A stretch of DNA of 64,000 bases from Catalinimonas alkaloidigena (GTDB taxonomy: Bacteria; Bacteroidota; Bacteroidia; Cytophagales; Cyclobacteriaceae). Shown here piece by piece: positions 41,675 through 50,668 of the stretch (its first letter is position 1; each line of letters starts with the position of its first letter). The notes under the pieces were generated by a model, which was given only the letters and a program-made list of their open reading frames with translations, did no database searches and had not been told where the DNA came from. The stretch lies in NCBI RefSeq assembly GCF_029504655.1, contig NZ_JAQFIL010000001.1:1121001-1185000 (forward strand). The letters run 5' to 3'. The position numbers and the translations under genes were made by a program.

Positions 41675-43846
41675 ATGAGTTTTGTATATCCGCAGTTTTT
41701 GTGGGGGTTGTTGGCTTTGAGCATCCCCATTATTATACATTTATTTAATTTCAGAAGGACCAAAAAAGTATATTTTAGCAATACCTTTTTTCTAAGAAAT
41801 GTAAAAGAAACAACCACTTCCAAGCTGAAGGTGAAGCATTTGCTCATTCTTCTTGCCCGCTTACTCTTTATCACTTTCCTTGTGCTCACTTTTGCACAGC
41901 CTTTTCTTCCGGGAAAAGAAAGTGCTGATAGCGGCAACAACGCCGAAAAAATGGTTTATATCTATATGGACAATTCTCTGAGCATGTCGTCAGAATTGAG
42001 TTCCAATGCACGGGCGATAGATCAGGGTGTCAATTATATTGAAGAGATTCTTGCTCTCTACCCCCGCAATACGCAATATAAATTTTTGACCAATGAGTTT
42101 GGTAATTTCTCAAGGGTACCCAAGAGCAGTGACGAACTAAGTGAACTGATTGCTGAAGTAGAACTGAGCGGTGTCATCAGGAGCGGTAGTGAAATACTGA
42201 ATAAAATACAAAGCGATATCAGTAGCAGTGCATTCGGACAGGAGACTGATGCGCAAGCTGATATTTATGTGATCTCTGATTTTCAACGTTCTACTTTTGG
42301 TGACCCTGAAGCATTTACTGAAGATACTACCCATAACATTAAACTGGTACCTATCAGCAGCAGCTTTGAATCCAATGTGTTTGTAGATTCTATCTACCTG
42401 GCCAACCCATTCGTACTGGCTGATGAGGCTAATGAACTGGCGGTAACCCTAAAGAATGATGGTAACGAAGACATAACTGATCAGATCGTCAGACTGCTTA
42501 TCAATGAAGAACAGGTAGCCAGCGCCAGCCTTAATATTCCTTCCGATGCCAGTGGCACAGTACGGTTCAGCCTGAATTTTCCCCTGCAGCAAAACAATCG
42601 TAGTCAGATCGTTTTTGATGACTATCCGGTAACTTTTGACAATGAGTTCTATTTTACCCTAAACCTGGGAGATAAAATTTCAGTGCTGGAAATTAAATCT
42701 GAACAACTCAGCGTTCAGGATAGTAGCTCAGTAGCCAAAGTTTATGCTAATAAGAGCATATTTGATCTCCAGTCCTTTGGAGTGGGAAACCTGGATTATA
42801 GTCTGATAGAAAGCTCAGACTTAATCGTGATGAACGAAATCGGGAACACAGGCGATGAGGCTAACCGGGCGGTTATTCCCTACCTGCGCGAGTACATCAG
42901 TCAGGGCGGGCACATCATGTTTATTCCCCCCTCCAGTGGTGATATATCCCTACTGTCTGAGATTACCGGCAATACAGGAATATCGGCAGAGCGCATCGTA
43001 GTTCCTGACTCAGTAGATGTGGATCGTCCTCCGCTCGCAAATCTGGACATGGCGAATCCTTTCTACGATGGTATGTTTGAAGGTGAAACTGAAAACTTTG
43101 TAATGCCTTATGCTGAGAAGATTCTTCAACACAATCTCCAGGGAGAAGCTTTACTCAACTATCGTACTGGTGAACCATATTTATTGAATCTCAGTAAGCG
43201 CTACATCATGGCTGAAAATGGCTCTTCTGACCAGATTTCTTTTTTCTCCACACCATTACGAGATCCTGTTACCAATATACACCGCCATGCGATTTTTGTG
43301 CCTGTGATGTATCGGCTGGCATCCCGAAGCAAATCCATGAACAATCAGTTATATTATTATGTAGATAATCCGGTAATCGCCCTGGAGACGGCAAGTTTTA
43401 ACAATGAATCTTCAGATGAGCAATCTGATGGTCCTGACCGCAGGTATCTTTATAAACTTATCAGGGAGGGAGAAGAAGTAATCCCCTCGCAGCGGATGAT
43501 CAGTGGTCGTCTGCTTATGGAAATTCCTCAGGGAGTAATTCAGGCAGGCTTTTACGAACTTGTGCGGGTAGAGGAGAGTGCTTCCGGTGAGGGAAATCCT
43601 GAGCCCCTTACGACACTTTCTTTCAATATTGATGAAAATGAGTCACTGATCATGCAGTATGATGTGAGTGACCTGGAGGATATTTTTGAGAACTCCGCCA
43701 ATGTCAATATTTATGAAGCAGAAAATGTAGAGGCATTTGCAGGTATGATTCGTAGTGAGCAAACCAATACCGCACTCTGGAAATATACTTTGCTCATGGC
43801 ATTATTATGTTTGCTGACGGAAATATTACTCATCAGATTTCTGTAG
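41675..43846 (+). CDS. BatA/vWA-domain membrane protein
   Basis: A 723-residue protein. The N-terminal aerotolerance regulator (BatA, PF07584) signature FLWGLLALSIPIIIHLFNFR is followed by RTKKVYFSNTFFLRNVKE and a second TM helix (LLFITFLVLTFAQPFLPG). A vWA domain begins at VYIYMDNSLSMSSEL with an intact MIDAS-type DxSxS. A long extracytoplasmic part and a final TM helix (LMALLCLLTEILLIRFL) complete it. Such proteins occur widely in Bacteroidota, sometimes with the MoxR-Bat cluster. Here it stands alone after kdsC and before the dihydroorotase-like gene. The function is not established; a scaffold role at the inner membrane is likely. Confidence 0.87.
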   Translation: MSFVYPQFLWGLLALSIPIIIHLFNFRRTKKVYFSNTFFLRNVKETTTSKLKVKHLLILLARLLFITFLVLTFAQPFLPGKESADSGNNAEKMVYIYMDNSLSMSSELSSNARAIDQGVNYIEEILALYPRNTQYKFLTNEFGNFSRVPKSSDELSELIAEVELSGVIRSGSEILNKIQSDISSSAFGQETDAQADIYVISDFQRSTFGDPEAFTEDTTHNIKLVPISSSFESNVFVDSIYLANPFVLADEANELAVTLKNDGNEDITDQIVRLLINEEQVASASLNIPSDASGTVRFSLNFPLQQNNRSQIVFDDYPVTFDNEFYFTLNLGDKISVLEIKSEQLSVQDSSSVAKVYANKSIFDLQSFGVGNLDYSLIESSDLIVMNEIGNTGDEANRAVIPYLREYISQGGHIMFIPPSSGDISLLSEITGNTGISAERIVVPDSVDVDRPPLANLDMANPFYDGMFEGETENFVMPYAEKILQHNLQGEALLNYRTGEPYLLNLSKRYIMAENGSSDQISFFSTPLRDPVTNIHRHAIFVPVMYRLASRSKSMNNQLYYYVDNPVIALETASFNNESSDEQSDGPDRRYLYKLIREGEEVIPSQRMISGRLLMEIPQGVIQAGFYELVRVEESASGEGNPEPLTTLSFNIDENESLIMQYDVSDLEDIFENSANVNIYEAENVEAFAGMIRSEQTNTALWKYTLLMALLCLLTEILLIRFL

Positions 43847-44000
43847 GACAGGCTGAGTCATTATTTTTTATAAAAAAAGCGACCAAGTCAAATGCCAGCC
43901 ACTTGAATAGAAGCAGCACTTCTTCTTAAGTTTGTTCTGCAATCAGATAATCCGTAAAATTGTCCGAAATCCGGAAATCAAAAGCGCTGATCTTTTTATC

Positions 44001-45302
44001 ATGAATGTACTGCTTCGGTCCGTAAAGCTTATACACCCAAGTTCTTCCTTGCACCAAAAAGAAGTAGACCTCCTTATTCAAAATGGAGTCATCAAGCAAC
44101 TTGCTCCCGCAGGTGAAGTCAAGCTCACTGACGATAGCATAGAAGTAATAAATGCCAGCGGAAAAATGGTTTCGGCAGGTTGGTTTGATATGCAGGTTAG
44201 CTTTGGTGACCCCGGAGAGGAGCATAAGGAAGACTTACTAAGCGGCGCTGCTGCTGCTGCTGCTGGTGGATTTACCGAACTTGCACTACTACCCAACACT
44301 TCTCCTGTAGTGCAGAGTAAGAGTGATATTCGCTATCTGATCAGCGATCTAGAAGAGCCGGTCAAGATTCATCCCATAGCTGCAGTGACCCGTGATGCTA
44401 AAGGGGATGAGCTGACTGAAATGATTGATCTTCATCATGCAGGTGCTATAGCGTTTTCGGACGGGCTAAATCCGCTCTGGCATACGCAAGTAATGCTTAA
44501 AGCATTGCAGTACATGCAGAAGATGGATAGCTTACTGATCAACCGACCGGAAGATTTGCACCTGACGCAGTATGCGGATATGCACGAAGGGCTTCAGAGC
44601 ACCATTCTGGGCATGAAAGGGATGCCTGTGCTGGCAGAAACGCTGGCTATTGAAAGAGACCTCAGGCTTCTGGAATATGTATCGGAAATGTCAGTAGGTG
44701 CCTCACCCAGATTGCATTTTAGCAACATATCTTCGGCCGCAGCGGTAAAACTGATCAGAGAAGCCAAACAGAAAGGGCTGGCGGTAAGCTGCGACGTGGC
44801 AGCGCATCAATTGTACTTTACTGACCAAGCGCTTTCGGAATTTGATACCAACCTTCGGGTAAACCCTCCTTTGCGGACAGAAGAAGATCGTCAGGCATTG
44901 ATTGAGGGTATTATTGACGGAACTATTGATACGATTGTCTCTTCCCATCAGCCTCACGAAGAGGAAAGCAAAAAGTGTGAGTTTGAACTTGCTGCCTTTG
45001 GGATGAGTGGACTGCAGACGGTACTTCCTATTCTATCGCAGGTCTTTACTGCTGAGCAGTTGCTGAATATAGTGCTGGACAAAATGATTACAACACCACG
45101 TGCATTACTGAAAATTGAGCCTGTTAAGATTGAAGAAGGTGCGGAGGCGAACCTTACTTTATTTGACCTGGAAAGTGGCTGGACGTTAAACGATAAAAGC
45201 AATCGTTCCAAATCCAGAAATTCACCATTCTGGGGACAAGCATTAAAAGGAAAAGTATGGGGAACGTTCTACCAAAACCGCTATCGTACAGATATATACT
45301 GA
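44001..45302 (+). CDS. Dihydroorotase homologue without catalytic residues (PyrC-like pseudoenzyme)
   Basis: About 433 residues from ATG 44001 (MNVLLRSVKLIHPSS); the frame opens earlier, but the family begins here. The overall layout of an amidohydrolase is kept: GKMVSAGWFDMQVSFGDPGE, AAAAGGFTELALLPNTSPV, GLAVSCDVAAHQLYFTD and TIVSSHQPHEEESKKCEFE. The HxH metal motif (normally DLHVHLREPG) is DMQVSFGDPG, and the TDHAPH aspartate site is SSHQPH. Metal binding is therefore lost. Such inactive dihydroorotases act as partners of aspartate transcarbamoylase in some bacteria. It heads an operon of two DUF4199 proteins and two GT2 enzymes, in an order I have seen in other Bacteroidota. Confidence 0.88.
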   Translation: MNVLLRSVKLIHPSSSLHQKEVDLLIQNGVIKQLAPAGEVKLTDDSIEVINASGKMVSAGWFDMQVSFGDPGEEHKEDLLSGAAAAAAGGFTELALLPNTSPVVQSKSDIRYLISDLEEPVKIHPIAAVTRDAKGDELTEMIDLHHAGAIAFSDGLNPLWHTQVMLKALQYMQKMDSLLINRPEDLHLTQYADMHEGLQSTILGMKGMPVLAETLAIERDLRLLEYVSEMSVGASPRLHFSNISSAAAVKLIREAKQKGLAVSCDVAAHQLYFTDQALSEFDTNLRVNPPLRTEEDRQALIEGIIDGTIDTIVSSHQPHEEESKKCEFELAAFGMSGLQTVLPILSQVFTAEQLLNIVLDKMITTPRALLKIEPVKIEEGAEANLTLFDLESGWTLNDKSNRSKSRNSPFWGQALKGKVWGTFYQNRYRTDIY

Positions 45303-45305
45303 GGA

Positions 45306-45869
45306 ATGGCTAAGCAATCAATTATGAAGTCCCCCTATTTAATTTTGCCCTTAAAATATGGAGTAGCCGGGGGAGTTTTGTCAATAATATTGTTTTTTAT
45401 TGTTTTGGTAGTAGGAGGCAACCCATTGATTTCGAACCCTCTGGACTTTATTGTAAATTCTGTAATACTTCTAGTGTTTATTATTTTCAGTATCAGAGAA
45501 TTTAAAAAGATTTATAATTCAAACACACTTCATTTTTGGCAAGGTATCAATGTTGGTTTTTTTACAGCCATCATTATTGGGTTCACAACTTCTTTTTTTA
45601 TATATATTCACCTGACTTATATAAATCCTGAACTGTTAGCTTCTTACAGAGCAATAATTAGTGAGCAGTTAGCTACCAATAAGGAAGGATTCGTTGAACA
45701 GTTTGGAGAAGAAGTATATAATAAATCTTTACAAGATAATGAAAGTGTTACACCATTGAAGTTGGCTTTAGATGAGTTGATTAAGAAGAAATTAGTGATC
45801 GGCTTTTTTATTACTACCATCATCTCGGTGGTAATGCGACAACAACCTCTAACCAAAAAATCTAACTAA
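45306..45869 (+). CDS. DUF4199 membrane protein (first copy)
   Basis: A 187-residue protein with four TM helices: GVAGGVLSIILFFIVLVVGG, DFIVNSVILLVFIIFSIREF, GINVGFFTAIIIGFTTSFFI and LVIGFFITTIISVVM. The arrangement of a soluble loop with repeated NPELL and EGFVEQFGEE between helices 3 and 4 is the DUF4199 (PF13858) pattern. Its function is unknown. It lies 3 bases after the dihydroorotase-like stop and 1 base before the second DUF4199 gene, so it is certainly in the same operon. Its codons are more AT-rich than those of the second copy. Confidence 0.85.
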   Translation: MAKQSIMKSPYLILPLKYGVAGGVLSIILFFIVLVVGGNPLISNPLDFIVNSVILLVFIIFSIREFKKIYNSNTLHFWQGINVGFFTAIIIGFTTSFFIYIHLTYINPELLASYRAIISEQLATNKEGFVEQFGEEVYNKSLQDNESVTPLKLALDELIKKKLVIGFFITTIISVVMRQQPLTKKSN

Positions 45870-45870
45870 A

Positions 45871-46395
45871 ATGAATCACGATCTTAAATACGGATTGATT
45901 CTGGGAATTATCAGCATCGTTATTTCTGCCTCCATTCTTATCATTGATTATACTTTACTAGCCAGCGCGTGGTGGATCGGGCTTGTCAACATCGCAATTA
46001 CTGTGGGTATACTTATTTACGCAGGTTATCAGCTGAGATCAGAAAATGAAGGTGTACTTTCATTCAAAGATGCGTTTATGTCTACCTGGCTCATCATCGT
46101 GATTGCGGGTGCTATGGCCACGATATATAGTATCATACAGTACCATCTCATCACTCCGGAACTTCCCGCCCTGATTCAGGAGTCTATCATCAACCAGTCG
46201 GCTGCAATGATGGAAAGGTTTGGTGCTGACGACCAGACCATAGACGAAATGGTAGCCGAACTTGAGTCTGATAATTCATTTAGTGTAAACAATCTGCTGC
46301 TCAGCTTTTTTTATACCAGTATACTGGGTGGTGCGGTGCTGGCCATGATCATCGGACTCATTGTGAAGAAAAAACCGGAAGCAGATTTTAGATAA
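45871..46395 (+). CDS. DUF4199 membrane protein (second copy)
   Basis: A 174-residue four-helix membrane protein (GLILGIISIVISASILIIDY, IGLVNIAITVGILIYAGYQL, WLIIVIAGAMATIYSIIQYH and a C-terminal helix ending MIIGLIVKKKPE). It is a diverged copy of the preceding gene with the same loop layout (LIQESIINQSAAMMERFG). Its stop overlaps the start of the GT2 gene by one base (ATAATGG), showing tight coupling. A role with the two glycosyltransferases at the membrane is plausible, but no activity is known. Confidence 0.87.
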   Translation: MNHDLKYGLILGIISIVISASILIIDYTLLASAWWIGLVNIAITVGILIYAGYQLRSENEGVLSFKDAFMSTWLIIVIAGAMATIYSIIQYHLITPELPALIQESIINQSAAMMERFGADDQTIDEMVAELESDNSFSVNNLLLSFFYTSILGGAVLAMIIGLIVKKKPEADFR

Positions 46396-47384
46396 TGGAA
46401 ATCAATCAGAGGAAAGACATATCCGTAGTAGTTCCGCTTCTCAACGAAGAAGAGTCTCTTCCTGAACTGTGCGCGTGGATTGATAGCGTAATGCAAGCCC
46501 ATGAACTACGCTACGAGATATTGCTGATTGATGATGGAAGCCGGGATCGTTCCTGGGAGGTAATCATAGATATTGCCAAGATGAACCCCAACGTGGAAGG
46601 TATTCGCTTTAACCGAAATTACGGTAAGTCAGCAGCTCTGAATACGGGCTTTGAACATGTAAAGGGAGAAGTAGTAATCACCATGGATGCCGACCTGCAG
46701 GATAGCCCTGATGAAATACCGGAGCTGTACCGTATGATCAAAAAAGAGGGGTACGATATGGTTTCCGGCTGGAAAAAGAAAAGGCATGACCCGCTGAGTA
46801 AGACTATCCCATCTCTGTTCTTCAATTATGTTACCCGCAAAATTTCAGGAATCAGGCTGCATGATTTTAACTGTGGATTGAAAGCTTATGATATTCACGT
46901 AGTTAAAAATTTGGAACTGTACGGGGAAATGCACCGCTATATTCCTATGCTTGCCCAGCGCCATGGTTTTGACAAGATCGGAGAAAAGGTAGTGGAACAC
47001 CGTGCCCGAAAATACGGCAACTCTAAATTTGGCCTAGAAAGGTTCATTTACGGTTTTCTGGACCTGCTTTCTATTTCTTTCGTTTCTAAATTTAAGAAAA
47101 GGCCCATGCATTTTTTTGGTACCATGGGTACCTTGAGCTTCTTCTTCGGAATCATAGTCACCATCGGCCTGATCGCTGATAAACTTTATAAGTTAAATAC
47201 TCATCTGCCAGTAAGAGAAGTTACAGACCAGCCATTGTTTTATCTGGCATTGGTAGCAGTTATCGTTGGGGTGCAGTTGTTTATGGCTGGTTTTGTAGCC
47301 GAAATGCTCACCATGAATTCTGAGAAAAAGAATGATTACATCATCTCTGAAAAAGTAAGTTTCCCTCGTAATAAAGTATTCTGA
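46395..47384 (+). CDS. GT2 polyprenyl-phosphate glycosyltransferase (GtrB/DPM1-like)
   Basis: A 329-residue enzyme with GT-A motifs VVPLLNEEESLPEL, LLIDDGSRDRSWEV, KSAALNTGFEHVKG and TMDADLQDSPDEIP, and two C-terminal membrane segments (about residues 236-262 and 275-303). It is a paralogue of the gene at 629-1585, sharing the RPMHFFGTMGTLSFFFG-type C-terminal start. It transfers a sugar to undecaprenyl phosphate or a related lipid carrier on the cytoplasmic face of the inner membrane. It overlaps the upstream DUF4199 gene by one base and precedes another GT2 gene by one base. Confidence 0.93.
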   Translation: MEINQRKDISVVVPLLNEEESLPELCAWIDSVMQAHELRYEILLIDDGSRDRSWEVIIDIAKMNPNVEGIRFNRNYGKSAALNTGFEHVKGEVVITMDADLQDSPDEIPELYRMIKKEGYDMVSGWKKKRHDPLSKTIPSLFFNYVTRKISGIRLHDFNCGLKAYDIHVVKNLELYGEMHRYIPMLAQRHGFDKIGEKVVEHRARKYGNSKFGLERFIYGFLDLLSISFVSKFKKRPMHFFGTMGTLSFFFGIIVTIGLIADKLYKLNTHLPVREVTDQPLFYLALVAVIVGVQLFMAGFVAEMLTMNSEKKNDYIISEKVSFPRNKVF

Positions 47385-47385
47385 T

Positions 47386-48390
47386 ATGTTTTTTTCCCTG
47401 ATCATTCCGGTATACAACAGGCCGGAAGACATGCAGGTAGTGTTAGATGGGCTGAGCCGACAAAGCTACAACCACTTTGAAGTAATTGTGGTAGAAAGTG
47501 GCTCTGAAATCAAATCAGATCAGGTCGTAGCCGCTTTTAAAGACCGACTGGATATACACTATTACCTCAAAGGGAATGATGGACAAGGCTTTTCCAGAAA
47601 TTATGGCCTTGCCAGGGCAAAAGGAGATTACCTGATCATTCTGGACTCTGACATCATTATACCCTCTCACTATCTTCAAAGTGTATACGATTACCTGAAA
47701 CACGATTATCTGAATGCCTTTGGGGGGCCGGATAAGGCTCATACATCATTTACTACAGTTCAGAAAGCTGCTGACTTTGCCCTTACATCCTATCTTACTA
47801 CCGGAGGAACCCGGGGCAGAAAAAAAGGGGCCGGTACGTATTACCCCCGTAGCTTTAACATGGGGATGTCTCGTGCGGTGTATGAAAAAACCAAAGGCTT
47901 TGCCTTACCCAATTGTGGAGAGGATATTGAACTCAGCATTCGCATTCAAAAGTGGGGTTTTAAGACAGGCCTTATTCCAGATGCTTATGTATATCATAAG
48001 CGAAAGGACACGCTTGGTGGTTTTTTAAAACAAATGGAATGGTTTGGCAAATCACGCATCAATCTGTACCGAATTTATCCGGAAAGTCTGAAGCTAATGC
48101 ATTTGCTACCGCTGGGTTTTTACCTTTATACGCTATTGATGCTCGTGCTACTTATAGTATTACCAATGTTAGGCTTTTCAATGCTTACCGCATTCTTCAT
48201 CTATTTTGTAGCGGTATTTGTTGAGGCAATGCTGCGCTATCAATCTATTAAAGTAGCAGCCTTCAGTATTTGTACTTCGGCATCGGTTTTTATAGGATAC
48301 GGATATGGTCTGATCAAGTATTTTTTTCTTCAGAAAGCTCCCTATACCAACTTCCCTGACATTTCTCAGCAGCCAAATGCGAACATTTAA
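47386..48390 (+). CDS. GT2 family glycosyltransferase with C-terminal membrane helices
   Basis: A 334-residue enzyme of a different GT2 subclass from its neighbour. N-terminal motifs are LIIPVYNRPEDMQVV, VVESGSEIKSD and RNYGLARAKGDYLIILDSDI, a DxD-type metal site. The chain continues with FNMGMSRAVYEKTKGFALPN and CGEDIELSIRIQ, an EDxEL acceptor-site motif, followed by DAYVYHKRKDTL. Two or three hydrophobic segments near residues 235-320 anchor it. The acceptor is unknown. It is the last gene of the dihydroorotase-like/DUF4199 operon. Confidence 0.9.
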   Translation: MFFSLIIPVYNRPEDMQVVLDGLSRQSYNHFEVIVVESGSEIKSDQVVAAFKDRLDIHYYLKGNDGQGFSRNYGLARAKGDYLIILDSDIIIPSHYLQSVYDYLKHDYLNAFGGPDKAHTSFTTVQKAADFALTSYLTTGGTRGRKKGAGTYYPRSFNMGMSRAVYEKTKGFALPNCGEDIELSIRIQKWGFKTGLIPDAYVYHKRKDTLGGFLKQMEWFGKSRINLYRIYPESLKLMHLLPLGFYLYTLLMLVLLIVLPMLGFSMLTAFFIYFVAVFVEAMLRYQSIKVAAFSICTSASVFIGYGYGLIKYFFLQKAPYTNFPDISQQPNANI

Positions 48391-48435
48391 CCTGAGTTGC
48401 TGTTTACTACATAAGAAATAAAAAATTTTTTAACT

Positions 48436-49023
48436 ATGAAAAAGACAATTTTTGTTTATATTTTTAGCTTCTTTTTATTAATTTTCATCATAAGTGCTTG
48501 CGATAGCAGTTCCACTAATGAAACGAGTGATCAAACTGCTGAAAGTGCTTCTGATACGGTTCTGGTAGAAAGTGCTGATGAAGAAATGGCTGCCAGCGGA
48601 GTTGATTTAGTGTTGTTAGCTTTTATGAATAACCGCTTGCAATACTATATGAGCGATCTCGCAGCGAAAAAAGCAAGTGCTGAAGAAGTACGCGAACTTG
48701 CTCAGTCAATCAACAACGTTGAGGAAGATGCCAGAGTGAAGCTTGAGGAACTTGCGCAGGCAACGGAAACAGATTTGCCTGAAGCCATCGGTGCTGGTCA
48801 AAAGATGAAGATTGATAGTATTGATGCTTTACCTCAGGAGCAGTTTGACCAAGCTTACCTGACAGAGGTAGTTGAGGAATACAAAGAAAATGTTGAGCGC
48901 CTGAACGAGCTGATCATAGAGGAAGAAGATAACCCTATAGTAGCTGGTTTAGTGGCAGATATAAAAGATTACCATGAGGAGCAAATGGAAAAAGCAGTCT
49001 CCTTATTGGAAGAATTAAGTTAA
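48436..49023 (+). CDS. DUF4142-family lipoprotein
   Basis: A 195-residue lipoprotein with signal and lipobox FIISAC, then a Ser/Thr/Glu-rich linker and a helical domain of about 145 residues with pairs of heptad-like helices (LQYYMSDLAAKKASAEEVRE, NNVEEDARVKLEELAQA). The pattern VxLLAFMNNRLQxxxSxLAxKKAxxxEVRxLAQxI fits DUF4142 (PF13628), a ferritin-like four-helix family of unknown function common in Bacteroidota. It is monocistronic, with a strong terminator after it. Confidence 0.82.
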   Translation: MKKTIFVYIFSFFLLIFIISACDSSSTNETSDQTAESASDTVLVESADEEMAASGVDLVLLAFMNNRLQYYMSDLAAKKASAEEVRELAQSINNVEEDARVKLEELAQATETDLPEAIGAGQKMKIDSIDALPQEQFDQAYLTEVVEEYKENVERLNELIIEEEDNPIVAGLVADIKDYHEEQMEKAVSLLEELS

Positions 49024-49049
49024 TTTTGGTTTTACTCTTTTTGTGGTTT

Positions 49050-49084
49050 AAAGCCGGCCTTCACGTGGAGGCTGGCTTTTTTTA
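49050..49084. terminator. Terminator between the DUF4142 gene and rmlC-like gene
   Basis: AAAGCCGGCCT and AGGCTGGCTTT enclose TCACGTGG and are followed by TTTTT on the plus strand. The stem (11 bp with a G-T pair) sits between two convergent genes and can serve the DUF4142 gene. The minus-strand gene ends inside its 3' edge. Confidence 0.8.
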
Positions 49085-49612
49085 TGGTTGAAAGTCAGGA
49101 TGATTTTGGTCTTTTTCAGATACAATGGGCTGATCGGTTGGCCATTCTACATTGAAGTAGGGGTCATTCCAGCGAATGCCTCTTTCTTTGCCTGGTGCAT
49201 AAAAGTTTGAGACCAGATAATACGCTTCAGTGTGATCTTCAAGCGTAATGAAAGAATGAGCAAAATGTTCAGGTACGTACAATGCCCTATGGTTTTCATC
49301 TGATAGCTCTACTGCTACGTATTGGCAATAAGTCGGTGAGTCCTTGCGCAGGTCAATGATGACATCCAGTAACTTACCTTTAACACATCTTATGGTTTTT
49401 GCCTCTTCAGCTCCTTCTACCTGATAGTGAAAGCCCCTAAGGGTGTGCTTTTTTTCTGAACGGGATAAGTTAGCCTGAGCGACAGTAGGATTTAGGCCAT
49501 GCTCTTTGTACTCATTGGCACAAAATGCACGCGAAAAAAATCCTCGCTCATCACCTATTTTTTTTAAGTCTAGAATATATGCTCCGGCTAATTTGGTCTC
49601 TGTAAATATCAT
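49082..49612 (-). CDS. dTDP-4-dehydrorhamnose 3,5-epimerase-like (RmlC family)
   Basis: A 176-residue cupin. It shows ILDLKKIGDERGFFSRAFC at the N-terminus, the catalytic-base histidine in HTLRGFHYQ, LLDVIIDLRKDSPTY, EHFAHSFITLEDHTEAYYLV and GIRWNDPYFNVEWP. All RmlC active-site elements (His, Asp, Tyr) appear present. RmlC epimerises C3 and C5 of a 4-keto-6-deoxy nucleotide sugar. Here the partner operon encodes CDP-sugar synthesis, so the natural substrate may be a CDP-4-keto-6-deoxyglucose. It is the last gene of the minus-strand operon, 57 bases from the SDR upstream. Confidence 0.9.
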   Translation of the reverse strand: MIFTETKLAGAYILDLKKIGDERGFFSRAFCANEYKEHGLNPTVAQANLSRSEKKHTLRGFHYQVEGAEEAKTIRCVKGKLLDVIIDLRKDSPTYCQYVAVELSDENHRALYVPEHFAHSFITLEDHTEAYYLVSNFYAPGKERGIRWNDPYFNVEWPTDQPIVSEKDQNHPDFQP

Positions 49613-49669
49613 TCCTTAAGTTATTCTTCTTATCTAAAATAATATCATAAGTCAGTTCTCTGATATGTA

Positions 49670-50668
49670 TTACTGGATCAGGCTCAATCTCTTGGCCAGC
49701 GTTTTGAGACGGACAAACTGATCGCCATCAAAATCTTTGGCACTGAAGTGATGCTCAATCAGCTTATCAAAAAGCTCCTGCATACCTTTTTGCAGATCGT
49801 ATTCCAACTTAAAATCTGGCAGTAAAGAATAGAGTAAATCAAAATTCACTTTATAGTTTCTCGGATCTTCACCAACTTCCCCCGTGTAGACGATTTCGGC
49901 ATCAGGAAGTAACTTCTGTACCTGATCTGCGACATCGCGAACCTGATAATTCTCACTGTTTGCTCCGATATTAATGATACGGTTGTGCATTTTATCTTTT
50001 GGTGCTTCCGCCAGAGCGACGAAAGCATGAGCAATGTCTTTGCAGTGGATCAGTGGACGCCAGGGTGACCCATCACTTTTGATGGCGATATTGCCTTTAG
50101 ACACAGCGCATGCCAGGAGGTTATTCACTACCAGATCTATGCGTAGCATGGGGGAGTAGCCATAAGCCGTAGCATTGCGTAAAAAAACGGGTGAAAAGTT
50201 TTCATCGGCCATGGCTCCAATACGCTTCTCTGACTCAATTTTGGATTTGGCATAAGCAGTTAGTGGGTTGACCGGGTCATTTTCGTCCATGTCCAGCTTG
50301 GCGCCTTTTCCGTAGATAGAACAGCTACTGGCAAAGAGAAAGCGAGATACGCCCGTACTTTTGGCTAGCCTTGCCAGGCGCACGCTTCCCTCCAGATTGA
50401 TCTGGTAAGTAAGTTCTGGATCTACATCCCCCATAGGGTCGTTGGACAGAGCGGCCAGATGCATGACTGCGTCATGGCCACGAAGATCCTCTTCCTGCAC
50501 TTCCCTCACATCTTTAATCAGCTCATGGTCGGGTTTTTCATATGCTTCCCAGGCGCAGCCTTCGTAGAGGTTGATGTCACAGCCGGTAACTTCATGCCCT
50601 TTGGCCTTAAGCAAACTTATAAGGTGGGCACCTATGTATCCATTATGTCCGCTTACAAATATTTTCAT
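49670..50668 (-). CDS. NAD-dependent nucleotide-sugar epimerase/dehydratase (extended SDR)
   Basis: A 332-residue extended short-chain dehydrogenase. NAD-binding loop VSGHNGYIGAHLISLLKAKG; ADP-ring site LAALSND; catalytic SSCSIYGKG and YAKSK; C-terminal substrate region LRNATAYGYSPMLRIDLVVN and WRPLIHCKDIAHAFV. These are intact for an NDP-sugar 4-epimerase or 4,6-dehydratase-type enzyme. It overlaps the start of the next SDR gene upstream by four bases (ATGA), so it is in an operon with the cytidylyltransferase. Its exact reaction (reduction, epimerisation or dehydration) is not defined by these motifs. Confidence 0.9.
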   Translation of the reverse strand: MKIFVSGHNGYIGAHLISLLKAKGHEVTGCDINLYEGCAWEAYEKPDHELIKDVREVQEEDLRGHDAVMHLAALSNDPMGDVDPELTYQINLEGSVRLARLAKSTGVSRFLFASSCSIYGKGAKLDMDENDPVNPLTAYAKSKIESEKRIGAMADENFSPVFLRNATAYGYSPMLRIDLVVNNLLACAVSKGNIAIKSDGSPWRPLIHCKDIAHAFVALAEAPKDKMHNRIINIGANSENYQVRDVADQVQKLLPDAEIVYTGEVGEDPRNYKVNFDLLYSLLPDFKLEYDLQKGMQELFDKLIEHHFSAKDFDGDQFVRLKTLAKRLSLIQ

